Assembly: GCF_900636325.1 (NCBI RefSeq)
Contig: NZ_LR134263.1
Span: 62,001-126,000, forward strand
Length of the DNA: 64,000 bases
Direction of reading: 5' to 3'
Source of the DNA: Staphylococcus delphini
Lineage (GTDB): Bacteria > Bacillota > Bacilli > Staphylococcales > Staphylococcaceae
Position numbers and translations under genes: made by a program. Position 1 is the stretch's first letter. Each line of letters starts with the position of its first letter. Of this stretch, positions 33,552-42,978 are shown piece after piece. The notes beneath the pieces are model-generated. The model saw only the letters and a list, made by a program, of their open reading frames with translations. It did not search any database and was not told the origin of the DNA.

Positions 33552-34362
33552 TTGCCACATCTCAAGAAGAACGTTCGCGAAGCCTTCAGCTATTTGAACA
33601 TAACCTAAGTGGCCACCTGGAATGTCATCTAAAGTAAGATTGGCTGAGTCATGGAGAAACGCGTTGACATCTTGTGGAAATACCCCTTTTGAATCTGTCC
33701 CATTTAATAGTGTAATGATGTCAGTGTGTTGTGCTAAGTCTATAACGGAAGTGTCTGAGTGTATCTATTGACGAATTTCATATGCTGCCCAAAACATCAT
33801 GCGTTCATATTGTTTGCGTTGAGTTGCATCGTCATCAGAAACTGGCTGCGACATACTTTTGGCATCAAACGGTGCGATGTTCAATGTTTGTGCGAAAAAG
33901 TGCAGACCTTGTTGTAATCCTTCAGTGAGCACTTGATGTAAGATGACATCATTTTTATTTTTCCAATACGTTCTATTGGGTAAAAATGTATGAATAGGTG
34001 TTTCATGAAAAGCGATACGTTTCACGACATCCGGGTAGTCTTTCAGTACATGCATTGTGACAATTGCGCCAGAACTCGAATCTAAAATATACATGGTGCA
34101 CACTTAAATGGCGTACGAGTGTCTCAAAATCTGCTGCATCTTGTTTCACACGAGTGATATCATCCGGTTGCTGTGCTTCTGTAGGAAGGGGTGTCTTCCG
34201 TTCACTTTCGCCATAGTCACGACGATCTAATGCTACGACTGTAAAGTGTGATTTCAATTGTTCAGCTAATGGTAAAAAGATGTCGCCTGTCCCATTGGCG
34301 CCTGGGACGAAGATAAGTACGGGACCTTGACCGAATTGATGGTAGCGGATTTGAGCGCTCAT
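33552..34362 (-). pseudogene. Alpha/beta hydrolase, broken by a frameshift and a stop codon
   Basis: Starts [20 protein letters not shown] and runs to [11 protein letters not shown]. There GTATATTTTAGAT has lost two bases compared with an expected GTATATATTTTAGAT, moving to the frame [19 protein letters not shown]. That frame ends at a TAG at 33765-33767 (AYEIRQ-stop), but homology goes on after it through NGTDSKGVFPQDV to GGHLGYVQIAEGF, which holds the catalytic His. The gene is inactive by two lesions. Parent family: proline-iminopeptidase-like hydrolases. Confidence 0.8.
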
Positions 34363-34478
34363 GTTAAGGATAATATTAATGCGAATGATGATCCACCAGC
34401 AGAATATACGGTATCGAAAGGTGAAAGGGGAGACCACTGTTTTTTGCGATAAAATGGCTTTCAAAACGCACAAATATG

Positions 34479-34514
34479 AACCACGCATCTTCGCTATTCA
34501 GGGGATACGTGGTT
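34479..34514 (-). terminator. Hairpin after the FemA/B-like gene
   Basis: AACCACG and CGTGGTT pair across about 22 bases, 48 bp past the stop of the FemA/B-like gene on the minus strand. The T run after it is poor. Confidence 0.4.
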
Positions 34515-34561
34515 TAATATTTTGATAGAGCTAGGATATCACTGAACTTTCCCTATGCCTT

Positions 34562-35803
34562 CTATCGTTTCAACAATTGAGATAAGCGATACATCATCGG
34601 CATCACCGGTTTGATAAAATCACCGACATATTCTTCTACATGCGCACCGAAACCTTCTTTAAAACGCTGCACCCCATAGTCTTCCGCATGTTTCGTAAAA
34701 TCACCGGTAATACCGTAAAAATTATAACGGTCAATACCTTGCTGTTTGGCGAACTGAATCATTTCCCACTGCAATCGATAGGCACCCATATACGCATTAT
34801 ACTTAGGATTCGATCCACTCGATAAATAATACACTTCATGATTGTTGTAAATATAAATCGCCGCAGCCAAATCTAATATTTCACCATCTTCAGCAATTAA
34901 TTGACGTGTTTTTTCAATTTTACGTTCCTGCGCTTGGAGTTGTTGTTCCGTTTGTTTTAACTTAGTTTTGTTTTTCTTAGAGTTAGGATGACTTTCTAAC
35001 GCTTCTTGAGTTTCCGCAATTGTCGCTTTTAAAGTGTTTAATTTCTCAGTTTGTTTCTTCAAAAGGTCATTTAAATCAATATAAGCCAATTTGAGCATAC
35101 TATTTTTAGCATACATTTTCTGCATTTCTTCAAAATAAGGCAAGTCTCTAAAAGTGAAGCCGTGTTTTTCTTCGGCCATTTGAAAAAGTTTGAAAAAGCG
35201 ATCTGTTTCTTCAATGGGCAAAGTTTTCACTTGAACATTCATTTCATATGTCTTTTTAATATTACGTCGTGTTTGGTAATCCATTTCTTCTAAAAGTTGT
35301 TGTTCGGACTTATCTTTTAGGTCAAGTACGGAAAGCCAGCGAATTTGACTCATGCTCGAATAACCAATAGGAAAGCCTTGATGTTTGTATCCGAGGCGGT
35401 CTAACGTTTTGAAAAGTGGTGCGTGATCGAAATGTTGTGTAATATTCCCTTTTGCGTCACGAATATGGTTGCGCACATATGGATCGACTAACACATAAAG
35501 ACAGCGTTGTTGTTTTAAGTATTGTGTGAGGTGCTCAAAAAAGAATTGGACCAGTTCGAGGTTGTTGTAGTCTAATACTGGACCGCGGTGTGTATAAAAA
35601 TATTTAAAAAATTTAAGTGCGCGCGCTTCGGTTAATAAACAAGCCGCAATCACTTCATCTTGATCGTTTTTAACACCGACTAAATGGACATCGTTTTTGT
35701 ATTTATTTCTATACTGGTAGTGCCCTGCGTCTTGCGTATAATGCGAAAAGTGGTTTGTTACAAAGTCGTCAAAAGCTTCAACACTCAATTGCGTAAAGTA
35801 CAT
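34562..35803 (-). CDS. FemA/FemB-family peptidoglycan aminoacyltransferase (FmhA-like)
   Basis: A 413-residue tRNA-dependent transferase that adds amino acids to the lipid II cross-bridge. Two GNAT-like domains are interrupted by an antiparallel coiled coil at about residues 245-310 (KKQTEKLNTLKATIAETQEA). Family signatures include HRGPVLDY, RRNIKKTYEMNVQVK, and IDRYNFYGITGDFT. It is a lone gene without the femA-femB pair, so it is more likely an FmhA-type paralogue that may insert serine or act on another substrate. The exact paralogue is uncertain. Confidence 0.88.
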   Translation of the reverse strand: MYFTQLSVEAFDDFVTNHFSHYTQDAGHYQYRNKYKNDVHLVGVKNDQDEVIAACLLTEARALKFFKYFYTHRGPVLDYNNLELVQFFFEHLTQYLKQQRCLYVLVDPYVRNHIRDAKGNITQHFDHAPLFKTLDRLGYKHQGFPIGYSSMSQIRWLSVLDLKDKSEQQLLEEMDYQTRRNIKKTYEMNVQVKTLPIEETDRFFKLFQMAEEKHGFTFRDLPYFEEMQKMYAKNSMLKLAYIDLNDLLKKQTEKLNTLKATIAETQEALESHPNSKKNKTKLKQTEQQLQAQERKIEKTRQLIAEDGEILDLAAAIYIYNNHEVYYLSSGSNPKYNAYMGAYRLQWEMIQFAKQQGIDRYNFYGITGDFTKHAEDYGVQRFKEGFGAHVEEYVGDFIKPVMPMMYRLSQLLKR

Positions 35804-36101
35804 GGTAACCCTGCTTTCTTAGTTTGGTTTCATACATTATTAAATATACTAAAGTAGTCAGACATTTTCAAAATATTTTATGCCGTGCAATGCCCAATAC
35901 CCAATACCATCTGTCGCTTTAGTATTCTAAAATAGTAAAATTTGTGAAATATGAGATAATAGAATATAAGGTGGGCGTGAAAAAGGCTCAAGTCATCGTA
36001 CACGCTCAAACTAAGACGAAAGCGAATCAGCAGTTACAAGGCGATGAGGTATGTTTTGTGTTATATTTAATTTATTACGAAGACATAAAAGGGGAAGGAC
36101 T

Positions 36102-37082
36102 ATGGTAAGTGTAAAGGATGTCGCAAAGTTAGCAAATGTATCGACAGCAACAGTTTCACGGGTGCTCAGTAATACGGGGAAGGTCAAGCCGAAAAATCAA
36201 CAACGTGTGTTAGAAGCCGCAAAAGCTCTCGGTTACCATCCGAATAATATCGGGAGACAACTGCGTAAAATGGAGACGATGACGATTCTTGTCGTTGTAC
36301 CGGATATTACCAATTCATTTTTCTCAGCGATACTCAGAAACATTGAAAATATTGCACGAGAACACGGCTATGAAGTGATTCTCGGAGATACGCAAAATCA
36401 ACAAGGCGATACATATTTTTCTTATTTGTATGAAAAGAAAGTCGATGGCATGATCGTGCTGACGTCCTATCTTGATCTTGAAAATTTAGAAAAAGTCAGT
36501 GCGCAATACCCCCTTGTGCTCGCTTGTGAACAAATTAAAGAAATCGATGTGCCTTCTGTCTCAATTAATCATATTGAAGCATCTGCATTGATGACACGTC
36601 ATTTAATAGAAGCTGGACATACGAAAGTGGGACATATTACAGGCCCGTTGGATGGGATTTTAGGTCAATACCGCTTGCAAGGCTTTCGTGAAGCGATGGA
36701 CAGCCATGGTTTAACGGTACGTGATGATTGGGTGATAGAAGGGGACTTTTCTTTAGAGTCGGGTTATCGCATTGGCAAGCAATTAGTTGAACAAGCTGAG
36801 ATGCCGACTGCGTTATTTGTCGCAAATGATGAAATGGCAATTGGCATTATGAAAGAGTTGAAAAAGCATGGGAAACGTGTTCCTGAAGATATGGCGATCG
36901 TAGGATTTGATAACATTATTTTGTCAGAAATTGTCGACCCAGGTTTGACGACTTACGCACAACCTGCAACTGAAATCGGGATACGTGCGATGGAAAAGTT
37001 GTTAGTGCTATTAAAAGGAGAAGATTTGGAAGAACGCGATACGTTACTTGAAGGTGAGTTGTTAATACGCCAATCGACTTAA
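36102..37082 (+). CDS. malR: LacI-family regulator of the maltodextrin locus (MalR-like)
   Basis: A 326-residue repressor. The N-terminal HTH (residues 1-50) reads VSVKDVAKLANVSTATVSRV, with the hinge helix at about 50-60. The periplasmic-binding-like effector domain contains PTALFVANDEMAIG and MAIVGFDN. GGGGAAGGA precedes the ATG at 36102. It lies directly upstream of the oxidoreductase operon, and LacI-type operators occur at 37190, 46660 and 46714, so it very probably represses both operons until a malto-oligosaccharide binds. The ligand is inferred. Confidence 0.87.
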   Translation: MVSVKDVAKLANVSTATVSRVLSNTGKVKPKNQQRVLEAAKALGYHPNNIGRQLRKMETMTILVVVPDITNSFFSAILRNIENIAREHGYEVILGDTQNQQGDTYFSYLYEKKVDGMIVLTSYLDLENLEKVSAQYPLVLACEQIKEIDVPSVSINHIEASALMTRHLIEAGHTKVGHITGPLDGILGQYRLQGFREAMDSHGLTVRDDWVIEGDFSLESGYRIGKQLVEQAEMPTALFVANDEMAIGIMKELKKHGKRVPEDMAIVGFDNIILSEIVDPGLTTYAQPATEIGIRAMEKLLVLLKGEDLEERDTLLEGELLIRQST

Positions 37083-37154
37083 AACCGTTCAAATGTATCT
37101 GATTAATGCGCGTTGATGATCGTAAAATAAGTTGATGCATCCTGTGTGAATCCG

Positions 37155-37203
37155 TTTACAATAGGGTGCATTTTTGTTATATTTTAAAATGTAATCGATT
37201 ACA
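37155..37203 (+). promoter_or_regulatory. Promoter and LacI-type operator of the oxidoreductase/glucosidase operon
   Basis: TTTACA at 37155-37160 and TATATT at 37178-37183 are 17 bp apart. The 14-bp perfect palindrome TGTAATCGATTACA at 37190-37203 covers the expected start point. This is the classic LacI/GalR-family operator form. Confidence 0.8.
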
Positions 37204-37266
37204 AAATATAGAAACACGATCGAACTGAAAGAGACGGAAATATCATCAAAGATTGGAGTGTGTTGT

Positions 37267-38343
37267 ATGGGGATTAAAGTAGGCATCATTGGTTGTGGGG
37301 GCATCGCGAATGGTAAACATTTACCGAGTTTAGCGCAAATCGATGACGTAGAAATAGTGGCATTTTGCGATATAGACATCGAAAAAGCAAAGACAGCAGC
37401 CACAACGTTCGGAACGGTTGATGCAAAAGTGTATCAAGATTATCAAGCACTATTAAAAGATCAAGCGATTGATGTCGTACATATTTGTACACCGAACTAT
37501 CTTCATTGTGACATGACGGTCCATGCACTTGAAGCAAATAAACATGTCATGTGTGAAAAACCAATGGCCAAAACCACTGCCGAGGCGCAACAAATGTTAG
37601 ATGCTGCAAAGCGGACAGGTAAAAAACTGACGATTGGTTACCAAAATCGATTTCGTGCTGACAGTCAATTTTTGCATCAAGTGACTGCACGTGGAGATTT
37701 AGGAGATATTTATTTTGGTAAAGCGCATGCCATTCGACGTCGTGCTGTGCCGAACTGGGGGGTCTTTTTAGATGAAGAAGCACAAGGTGGCGGACCGCTC
37801 ATTGACATTGGGACACATGCGTTAGATCTCACACTTTGGATGATGAATAATTATGAACCAGCTGCTGTCATGGGGTCTACATTCCATCAATTAAGCCAGC
37901 AAGAAAATGCCGCCAATGCTTGGGGACCATGGAATCCGAAAGACTTTACTGTAGAAGATTCAGCATTCGGATTTATTAAAATGAAAAATGGCGCCACAAT
38001 TATTTTAGAGTCCGCGTGGGCACTTAACTCTTTAGACGTAGATGAAGCGAAGTGTTCGTTATCAGGAACAAAGGGCGGCGCGGATATGAAAGATGGCTTA
38101 CGTATTCACGGCGAAGAATTAGGGGCATTGTATACGAAACATATCGAACTGGACAATAAAGGTGTCGATTTTTACGAAGGTGAGTCTGTGGATGAAGCGT
38201 TGGAAGAAGCAAAGGCATGGATAGACTGTGTTCAAAACGATACACCGCCTCGTGTAAAACCTGAAGAAGCGCTTGTCGTTACACAAATATTAGAAGCGAT
38301 TTATGAGTCTGCTCGTACTGGTAAAGCGGTTTATTTTGATTAA
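37267..38343 (+). CDS. Gfo/Idh/MocA family NAD(P)-dependent sugar oxidoreductase 1
   Basis: A 358-residue dehydrogenase. The N-terminal Rossmann fold has GIIGCGGIANGKH (residues 6-18) and the catalytic motif CEKPMAKT near residue 96. The C-terminal substrate domain has GGGPLIDIGTHALDL with the active-site Asp/His near 175-180. The ATG at 37267 is used, since GGAG lies 8 bp upstream; a GTG at 37258 overlaps it. First gene of a four-gene operon with a second, clearly related paralogue, a TIM-barrel isomerase and an alpha-glucosidase. It probably oxidises a glucoside or free sugar, often at C3 in this family. Confidence 0.88.
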   Translation: MGIKVGIIGCGGIANGKHLPSLAQIDDVEIVAFCDIDIEKAKTAATTFGTVDAKVYQDYQALLKDQAIDVVHICTPNYLHCDMTVHALEANKHVMCEKPMAKTTAEAQQMLDAAKRTGKKLTIGYQNRFRADSQFLHQVTARGDLGDIYFGKAHAIRRRAVPNWGVFLDEEAQGGGPLIDIGTHALDLTLWMMNNYEPAAVMGSTFHQLSQQENAANAWGPWNPKDFTVEDSAFGFIKMKNGATIILESAWALNSLDVDEAKCSLSGTKGGADMKDGLRIHGEELGALYTKHIELDNKGVDFYEGESVDEALEEAKAWIDCVQNDTPPRVKPEEALVVTQILEAIYESARTGKAVYFD

Positions 38344-38364
38344 GACAACAAAGGAGACATCACG

Positions 38365-39405
38365 ATGAAACCATTAAAAATAGGTGTAATAGGCACTGGC
38401 GGCATTGCTAGAGACCGCCATATTCCACTCATTCAGCAACATGAACGTGCAGAACTTACGGGTGTATATGATGTGAATGAAGCACTCGCGCGAGAAGTTG
38501 CGACACAGTTTGAGATCGCGTACGTTGCGCCGACTTTAGAAGCATTGTTAGCACAAGTAGAAGCAGTGATCATTTGTACACCGAATAAGTTTCATGCAGA
38601 TTTGACGGTTGCTGCGCTCGATGCAGGTGTACATGTGCTATGTGAAAAACCAATGGCGATGACGACTGCAGAATGTGATGCGATGATGGCAGCTGCACAA
38701 CGCAATACGCGCATATTAACGATTGCATACCATTACCGTTTTACGGATGTGGCACAAGCAGCAAAACAAGCCGTCGCGCAGGGTGCGGTCGGTGTGCCGG
38801 TAGTCTCCCGTGTGCAAGCGTTACGTCGGCGAAAAGTGCCTGGATGGGGCGTGTTCACGAATAAAGCATTGCAAGGTGGCGGTTGTTTAATCGACTATGG
38901 ATGTCACGTGCTCGACCTCGTATTGTGGCTGTTAGAAGACGCGCAACCGACAGAAGTTTTAGGCCGTACATACAATGCTTTAAGTCGTCAGCCGCAGCAA
39001 TTGAATGAGTGGGGGGCATTTGATTTCAAGACTTTTGATGTGGAAGACCATGCGACCAGTTATGTGACATTTGAAAACGGTGCGAGTATGCAATTTGAAT
39101 GCTCTTGGGCAGCGAATATTCATCACGACAAGTTAGACGTGAGCATTTCAGGTGATGCGGGTGGCTTACAATTATTCCCATTTGAAGTGTATGCACCACG
39201 ACCAGACGGTTACCATATTTTAGAACAGGATGTCAGCTTAAATGAAGATGTTGCCGCATCCCGTCAGATGGATCATTTCATTCGCAGTTGCTTTGGAGAG
39301 GTCGAACCATTAGTCAAACCTGAAGAGGCAAGACGTGTGACACAATTGATTGATGCGATTTATCAAAGTGATAGAGAACGACAAAGTATCGCAATACAAA
39401 GATAG
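38365..39405 (+). CDS. Gfo/Idh/MocA family sugar oxidoreductase 2
   Basis: A 346-residue paralogue of the preceding gene with the same plan: Rossmann GVIGTGGIARDRH at residues 7-19, CEKPMAMT near 95, and GGGCLIDYGCHVLDL with the active-site His near 178. Both share the WGVF and WGAF/WGPW segments that mark them as duplicates. AAAGGAGAC precedes the ATG, 21 bp after gene 1. Tandem dehydrogenases may form a hetero-oligomer or run oxidation and reduction in opposite directions; that is inference. Confidence 0.88.
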   Translation: MKPLKIGVIGTGGIARDRHIPLIQQHERAELTGVYDVNEALAREVATQFEIAYVAPTLEALLAQVEAVIICTPNKFHADLTVAALDAGVHVLCEKPMAMTTAECDAMMAAAQRNTRILTIAYHYRFTDVAQAAKQAVAQGAVGVPVVSRVQALRRRKVPGWGVFTNKALQGGGCLIDYGCHVLDLVLWLLEDAQPTEVLGRTYNALSRQPQQLNEWGAFDFKTFDVEDHATSYVTFENGASMQFECSWAANIHHDKLDVSISGDAGGLQLFPFEVYAPRPDGYHILEQDVSLNEDVAASRQMDHFIRSCFGEVEPLVKPEEARRVTQLIDAIYQSDRERQSIAIQR

Positions 39406-39420
39406 GAAGGTGTGTTCCAT

Positions 39421-40389
39421 ATGAAGTTAGGTGTATTTTCAGTTTTATTTTATGATCGTGATTTTGAACAGATGTTAGATGATGTCGCCGCAGCAGGTCT
39501 TGATATGATTGAAGTCGGTACAGGTGGCAATCCAGGTGATAAGTTTTGTAACCTAGATGCATTATTAGCAGATGAAAATGAGCGACAAACCTTTATGGAT
39601 AAAATTCATCAACGTGGGCTAGAGATTAGTGCTTTCAGTTGCCATAACAACCCTATTGCTCCGGATGAAACAGAAGCAAAAGAAGCCGATGAAACGTTGC
39701 GCAAAACGATTCAATTAGCGGCGTTACTCGGTGTCCCTGTCGTGAATACTTTCTCAGGCATTGCAGGTTCTGATGACAGTGCGAAATATCCGAACTGGCC
39801 GGTAACCCCTTGGCCGACAGCTTATTCTGAAATTTACGATTATCAATGGAATCAAAAGCTCATTCCATATTGGCAAGATTTAGCAGCATTTGCGAAAGCA
39901 CACGATGTCAAAATTGCGATAGAACTGCATGCCGGTTTTCTCGTACATACACCATATACACTGTTGAAACTACGAGAAGCCACAAATGAATATATCGGCG
40001 CAAACTTAGACCCGAGTCATTTATGGTGGCAAGGCATTGACCCTATCGCAGCGATCCGCATTTTAGGCCAAGCGAATGCGATTCATCATTTTCATGCGAA
40101 AGATACGTACATTAATCAAGACAACGTGAATATGTACGGTTTAACAGATATGCAACCGTATCAACAAGTTGCGACGCGTGCTTGGACATTCCGTACAGTC
40201 GGTTATGGTCATAGTCCTTACGAATGGGGCGAAATGATCAGCCAATTAAGAATTCATGGCTATGACTATGTGCTCAGTATCGAACATGAGGATCCGATTA
40301 TGTCAGTAGAAGAAGGGTTTCATAAAGCTGTAGAAAATTTAAAATCAGTCAATATTTACGATCAAGCGCCCGATATGTGGTGGGCTTAA
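39421..40389 (+). CDS. Sugar phosphate isomerase/epimerase-like TIM-barrel protein
   Basis: A 322-residue xylose-isomerase-like (AP_endonuc_2) barrel beginning MKLGVFSVLFYDRDFEQML. Probable metal ligands: Glu in IAIELHAG, Asp in GANLDPSHLWW, His in HHFHAKDTY, and Glu in LSIEHED. Proteins of this fold paired with Gfo/Idh/MocA enzymes include 3-keto-glucoside lyases, epimerases and IolE-type dehydratases. The ATG at 39421 is preferred to the GTG at 39412 on family start and AGGAAGG spacing. Third gene of the operon. Confidence 0.85.
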   Translation: MKLGVFSVLFYDRDFEQMLDDVAAAGLDMIEVGTGGNPGDKFCNLDALLADENERQTFMDKIHQRGLEISAFSCHNNPIAPDETEAKEADETLRKTIQLAALLGVPVVNTFSGIAGSDDSAKYPNWPVTPWPTAYSEIYDYQWNQKLIPYWQDLAAFAKAHDVKIAIELHAGFLVHTPYTLLKLREATNEYIGANLDPSHLWWQGIDPIAAIRILGQANAIHHFHAKDTYINQDNVNMYGLTDMQPYQQVATRAWTFRTVGYGHSPYEWGEMISQLRIHGYDYVLSIEHEDPIMSVEEGFHKAVENLKSVNIYDQAPDMWWA

Positions 40390-40423
40390 GCATAACAACA
40401 TGGGAAGTGAAGGAGGTCTCAAA

Positions 40424-42082
40424 ATGAGCGATACAACAGCCAGACAATGGTGGAAGGAAGCGGTGGCGTACCAAGTATATCCCCGCAGTTTTAATGATTC
40501 GAATGGGGATGGCATAGGTGACTTAAGAGGCCTCATTGAAAAGTTAGATTATTTACAGGAACTCGGTATTGATGTCATTTGGTTAAGTCCGATGTTTCCA
40601 TCACCGAATGCAGATAATGGTTATGATATTAGTGATTATCAAGCGATTAGTGAAACGTACGGGACGATGGCAGATTTTGATGAATTGCTTGAAAAAGTGC
40701 ATGCACGCGGGATGAAATTGATTTTAGATCTTGTAGTCAATCATACGTCTGATGAGCATCCATGGTTTATCGAGTCTAAGCAAAGTCGCCACAACCCAAA
40801 ACGTGATTGGTACATTTGGCGTGATCCCGCAACAGATGGGTCTGAACCGAATAACTGGGAAAGCATTTTTAACGGGTCAACTTGGAAATATGACGAGACA
40901 ACGAATCAATACTATTTCCATTTATTTAGTGAGAAGCAACCGGATTTAAACTGGGAAAATCCAGCAGTTCGCGATGAAGTGTTTAACATGATGAATTGGT
41001 GGTTTGATAAAGGGATTGACGGTTTTCGTGTCGATGCCATTACGCATATTAAGAAATCATTTGAAGCGGGTAATCTTCCAGTGCCAGAAGGTCAACAGTA
41101 TGCGCCTGCGTTTGATGTGGCGATGAATCAACCAGGTATTTTAACGTGGTTACGTGAAATGAAGGCGAAATCCTTGTCGCAATATGACATTATGACAGTC
41201 GGTGAAGCAAATGGTGTAAACCCGGATGATGCTGAAAACTGGGTCGGTAGTGACAAAGGTGTTTTTAACATGATTTTCCAATTTGAGCATCTTGGGTTAT
41301 GGGATAATATGGCATCACGATTAGATATTAAAGCGTACAAGCAAGTGCTGAATCGCTGGCAAAAACAGTTGGAAAATATTGGGTGGAATGCATTGTTTAT
41401 TGAAAATCACGACCAACCGCGCCGTGTGTCGACATGGGGAGATGACCAACAATATTGGTATGCTTCAGCGACCAGTCATGCGCTCGTCTACTTTTTACAA
41501 CAAGGCACGCCGTTTATTTTTCAAGGCCAAGAAATTGGAATGACGAACTATCCGTTTACTGACATTGAACAATTTGATGATGTGTCCGTTAAAAATGAAT
41601 ATCGCATTGTGCAAGAAGCGGGTGGTGATGTTGATGCATTACTTGAGAAACTGAGAATGGACAGTCGTGATAACTCAAGAACACCGATGCAATGGGATGC
41701 GAGTGACCATGCAGGCTTTACGACAGGCACACCATGGTTTCCAGTAAATCCGAACTATGTGGATATCAACGTGGCACAACAAGAACAGGCTCCGAAGTCG
41801 ATTTTGAACTTTTATAAAGACCTCATTCGGTTGAAGAAATCCGATGACATATATACGTATGGGCAATTTGATTTGGTCGATGCCGATAATGACCAGTTGT
41901 TTGCTTATACACGCCGTTTGGATGGTCGCACTGTAGTCGTCATTGGCAATTTATCGGAAGAAGTCGCAAGTTTGCATACAGATTTGAAGTTAAATGAAGG
42001 AGAAGTGTTACTCCATAATCATGAAGGTACGGTGGACTTTAACGCCATACGCCCTTATGAAGCATGTGTCGTTGCACTTTAA
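40424..42082 (+). CDS. GH13 alpha-glucosidase (MalL/oligo-alpha-glucosidase type)
   Basis: A 552-residue cytosolic glucosidase. The four GH13 regions are DLVVNHTSDEHPWF, GFRVDAITH (nucleophile Asp), TVGEAN (acid/base Glu) and FIENHDQPR (transition-state Asp). The residue after the nucleophile is Ala, not Val; in this subfamily Val goes with alpha-1,6 specificity and Ala or Thr with alpha-1,4, so maltose and malto-oligosaccharides are the likely substrates. GGAGG precedes the ATG at 40424. Last gene of the operon, followed by a terminator. Confidence 0.93.
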   Translation: MSDTTARQWWKEAVAYQVYPRSFNDSNGDGIGDLRGLIEKLDYLQELGIDVIWLSPMFPSPNADNGYDISDYQAISETYGTMADFDELLEKVHARGMKLILDLVVNHTSDEHPWFIESKQSRHNPKRDWYIWRDPATDGSEPNNWESIFNGSTWKYDETTNQYYFHLFSEKQPDLNWENPAVRDEVFNMMNWWFDKGIDGFRVDAITHIKKSFEAGNLPVPEGQQYAPAFDVAMNQPGILTWLREMKAKSLSQYDIMTVGEANGVNPDDAENWVGSDKGVFNMIFQFEHLGLWDNMASRLDIKAYKQVLNRWQKQLENIGWNALFIENHDQPRRVSTWGDDQQYWYASATSHALVYFLQQGTPFIFQGQEIGMTNYPFTDIEQFDDVSVKNEYRIVQEAGGDVDALLEKLRMDSRDNSRTPMQWDASDHAGFTTGTPWFPVNPNYVDINVAQQEQAPKSILNFYKDLIRLKKSDDIYTYGQFDLVDADNDQLFAYTRRLDGRTVVVIGNLSEEVASLHTDLKLNEGEVLLHNHEGTVDFNAIRPYEACVVAL

Positions 42083-42093
42083 TCATGTCATAA

Positions 42094-42130
42094 AAAAACA
42101 AGCAGTGCGTTTGTGTGCGCTGCTTGTTTT
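42094..42130. terminator. Bidirectional terminator between glucosidase and malG
   Basis: AAACAAGCAG-TGCG pairs with CGC-TGCTTGTTT around a short loop; T runs on both strands serve the two convergent operons. Confidence 0.9.
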
Positions 42131-42137
42131 GTATTTT

Positions 42138-42977
42138 TTAGCCCTTTGTTGCCCCAGCCGTCAAACCTGAAACTAAATACTTTTGTAAGAATAGGAACAC
42201 GATGGAGATAGGTAAGGCAATCATAATGGCGCCAGCTGCAAAGACTGTAAAATTATTGGCATATTGATGATTAATAAAGTTAAACAATCCGACTGCCAAC
42301 GTATATTTTTCAGGGCTACGTAAGAGGATCTTCGGCAAGATGAAGTCCATGAAAGGCCCCATGAAATTAAATAAGGCAACGACAGCTAAAATCGGTTTTG
42401 CGAGCGGTAACATAATTTGGAAGAAAATACGCATATGACTCGCACCGTCAATTTTAGCCGATTCATCAAGTTCTTTCGGTATCGTGTCGAAATAACCTTT
42501 AACTAGGAAGGCGTTCATCGGGATTGAACCACCGATATACACTAATGTTAAGCCGAGTAAAGAATCGAGTAGACCGATTGTATTGAGCAAGATATAAATC
42601 GCCACCATCGCCATGAGTACAGGGAACATTTGTAAGATGAGAAACGTGATTAAACCGTATTTTCGTCCTACAAAGCGATATCTAGAAAATGCATAAGATG
42701 TCAGTGTGACAAAAATCACGCTAAATAATGCGTTTGCCGAAGCGACGAGTAAAGTGTTTTTATACCATGTTAAATATTGGCTGTTTTCATCTGTCAGTAA
42801 ATAGATGTAATTGGCAAAGGTCGCATTGTCTGGAATCATCTTAGCGCCATAAAGCGTTGTGCCCGGATTGAGCGAGATGCCGAACGTCCAAAGCAATGGG
42901 TATAAAATGATGACAAACATGAACGCGATAAAGCCATAGATCCCGATTGCTTTCCAAACTTTTTTCTTTTGGTTCAT
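42138..42977 (-). CDS. malG: Maltodextrin ABC transporter permease MalG-like
   Basis: A 279-residue inner-membrane permease with six helices. The EAA loop contacting the ATPase reads ELDESAKIDGASHMRIFFQI. The C-terminus ends SGLTAGATKG, typical of MalG. GAGGGA lies before the ATG at 42977, one base after the malF stop; an in-frame ATG at 43076 inside malF lacks a site. Last gene of malK-malE-malF-malG. Confidence 0.92.
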   Translation of the reverse strand: MNQKKKVWKAIGIYGFIAFMFVIILYPLLWTFGISLNPGTTLYGAKMIPDNATFANYIYLLTDENSQYLTWYKNTLLVASANALFSVIFVTLTSYAFSRYRFVGRKYGLITFLILQMFPVLMAMVAIYILLNTIGLLDSLLGLTLVYIGGSIPMNAFLVKGYFDTIPKELDESAKIDGASHMRIFFQIMLPLAKPILAVVALFNFMGPFMDFILPKILLRSPEKYTLAVGLFNFINHQYANNFTVFAAGAIMIALPISIVFLFLQKYLVSGLTAGATKG

Positions 42978-42978
42978 A

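Noticed and set aside
33404-33637. 77-codon plus-strand frame
   Set aside because: Its second half is antisense to the hydrolase pseudogene; no ribosome binding site and low-complexity sequence.
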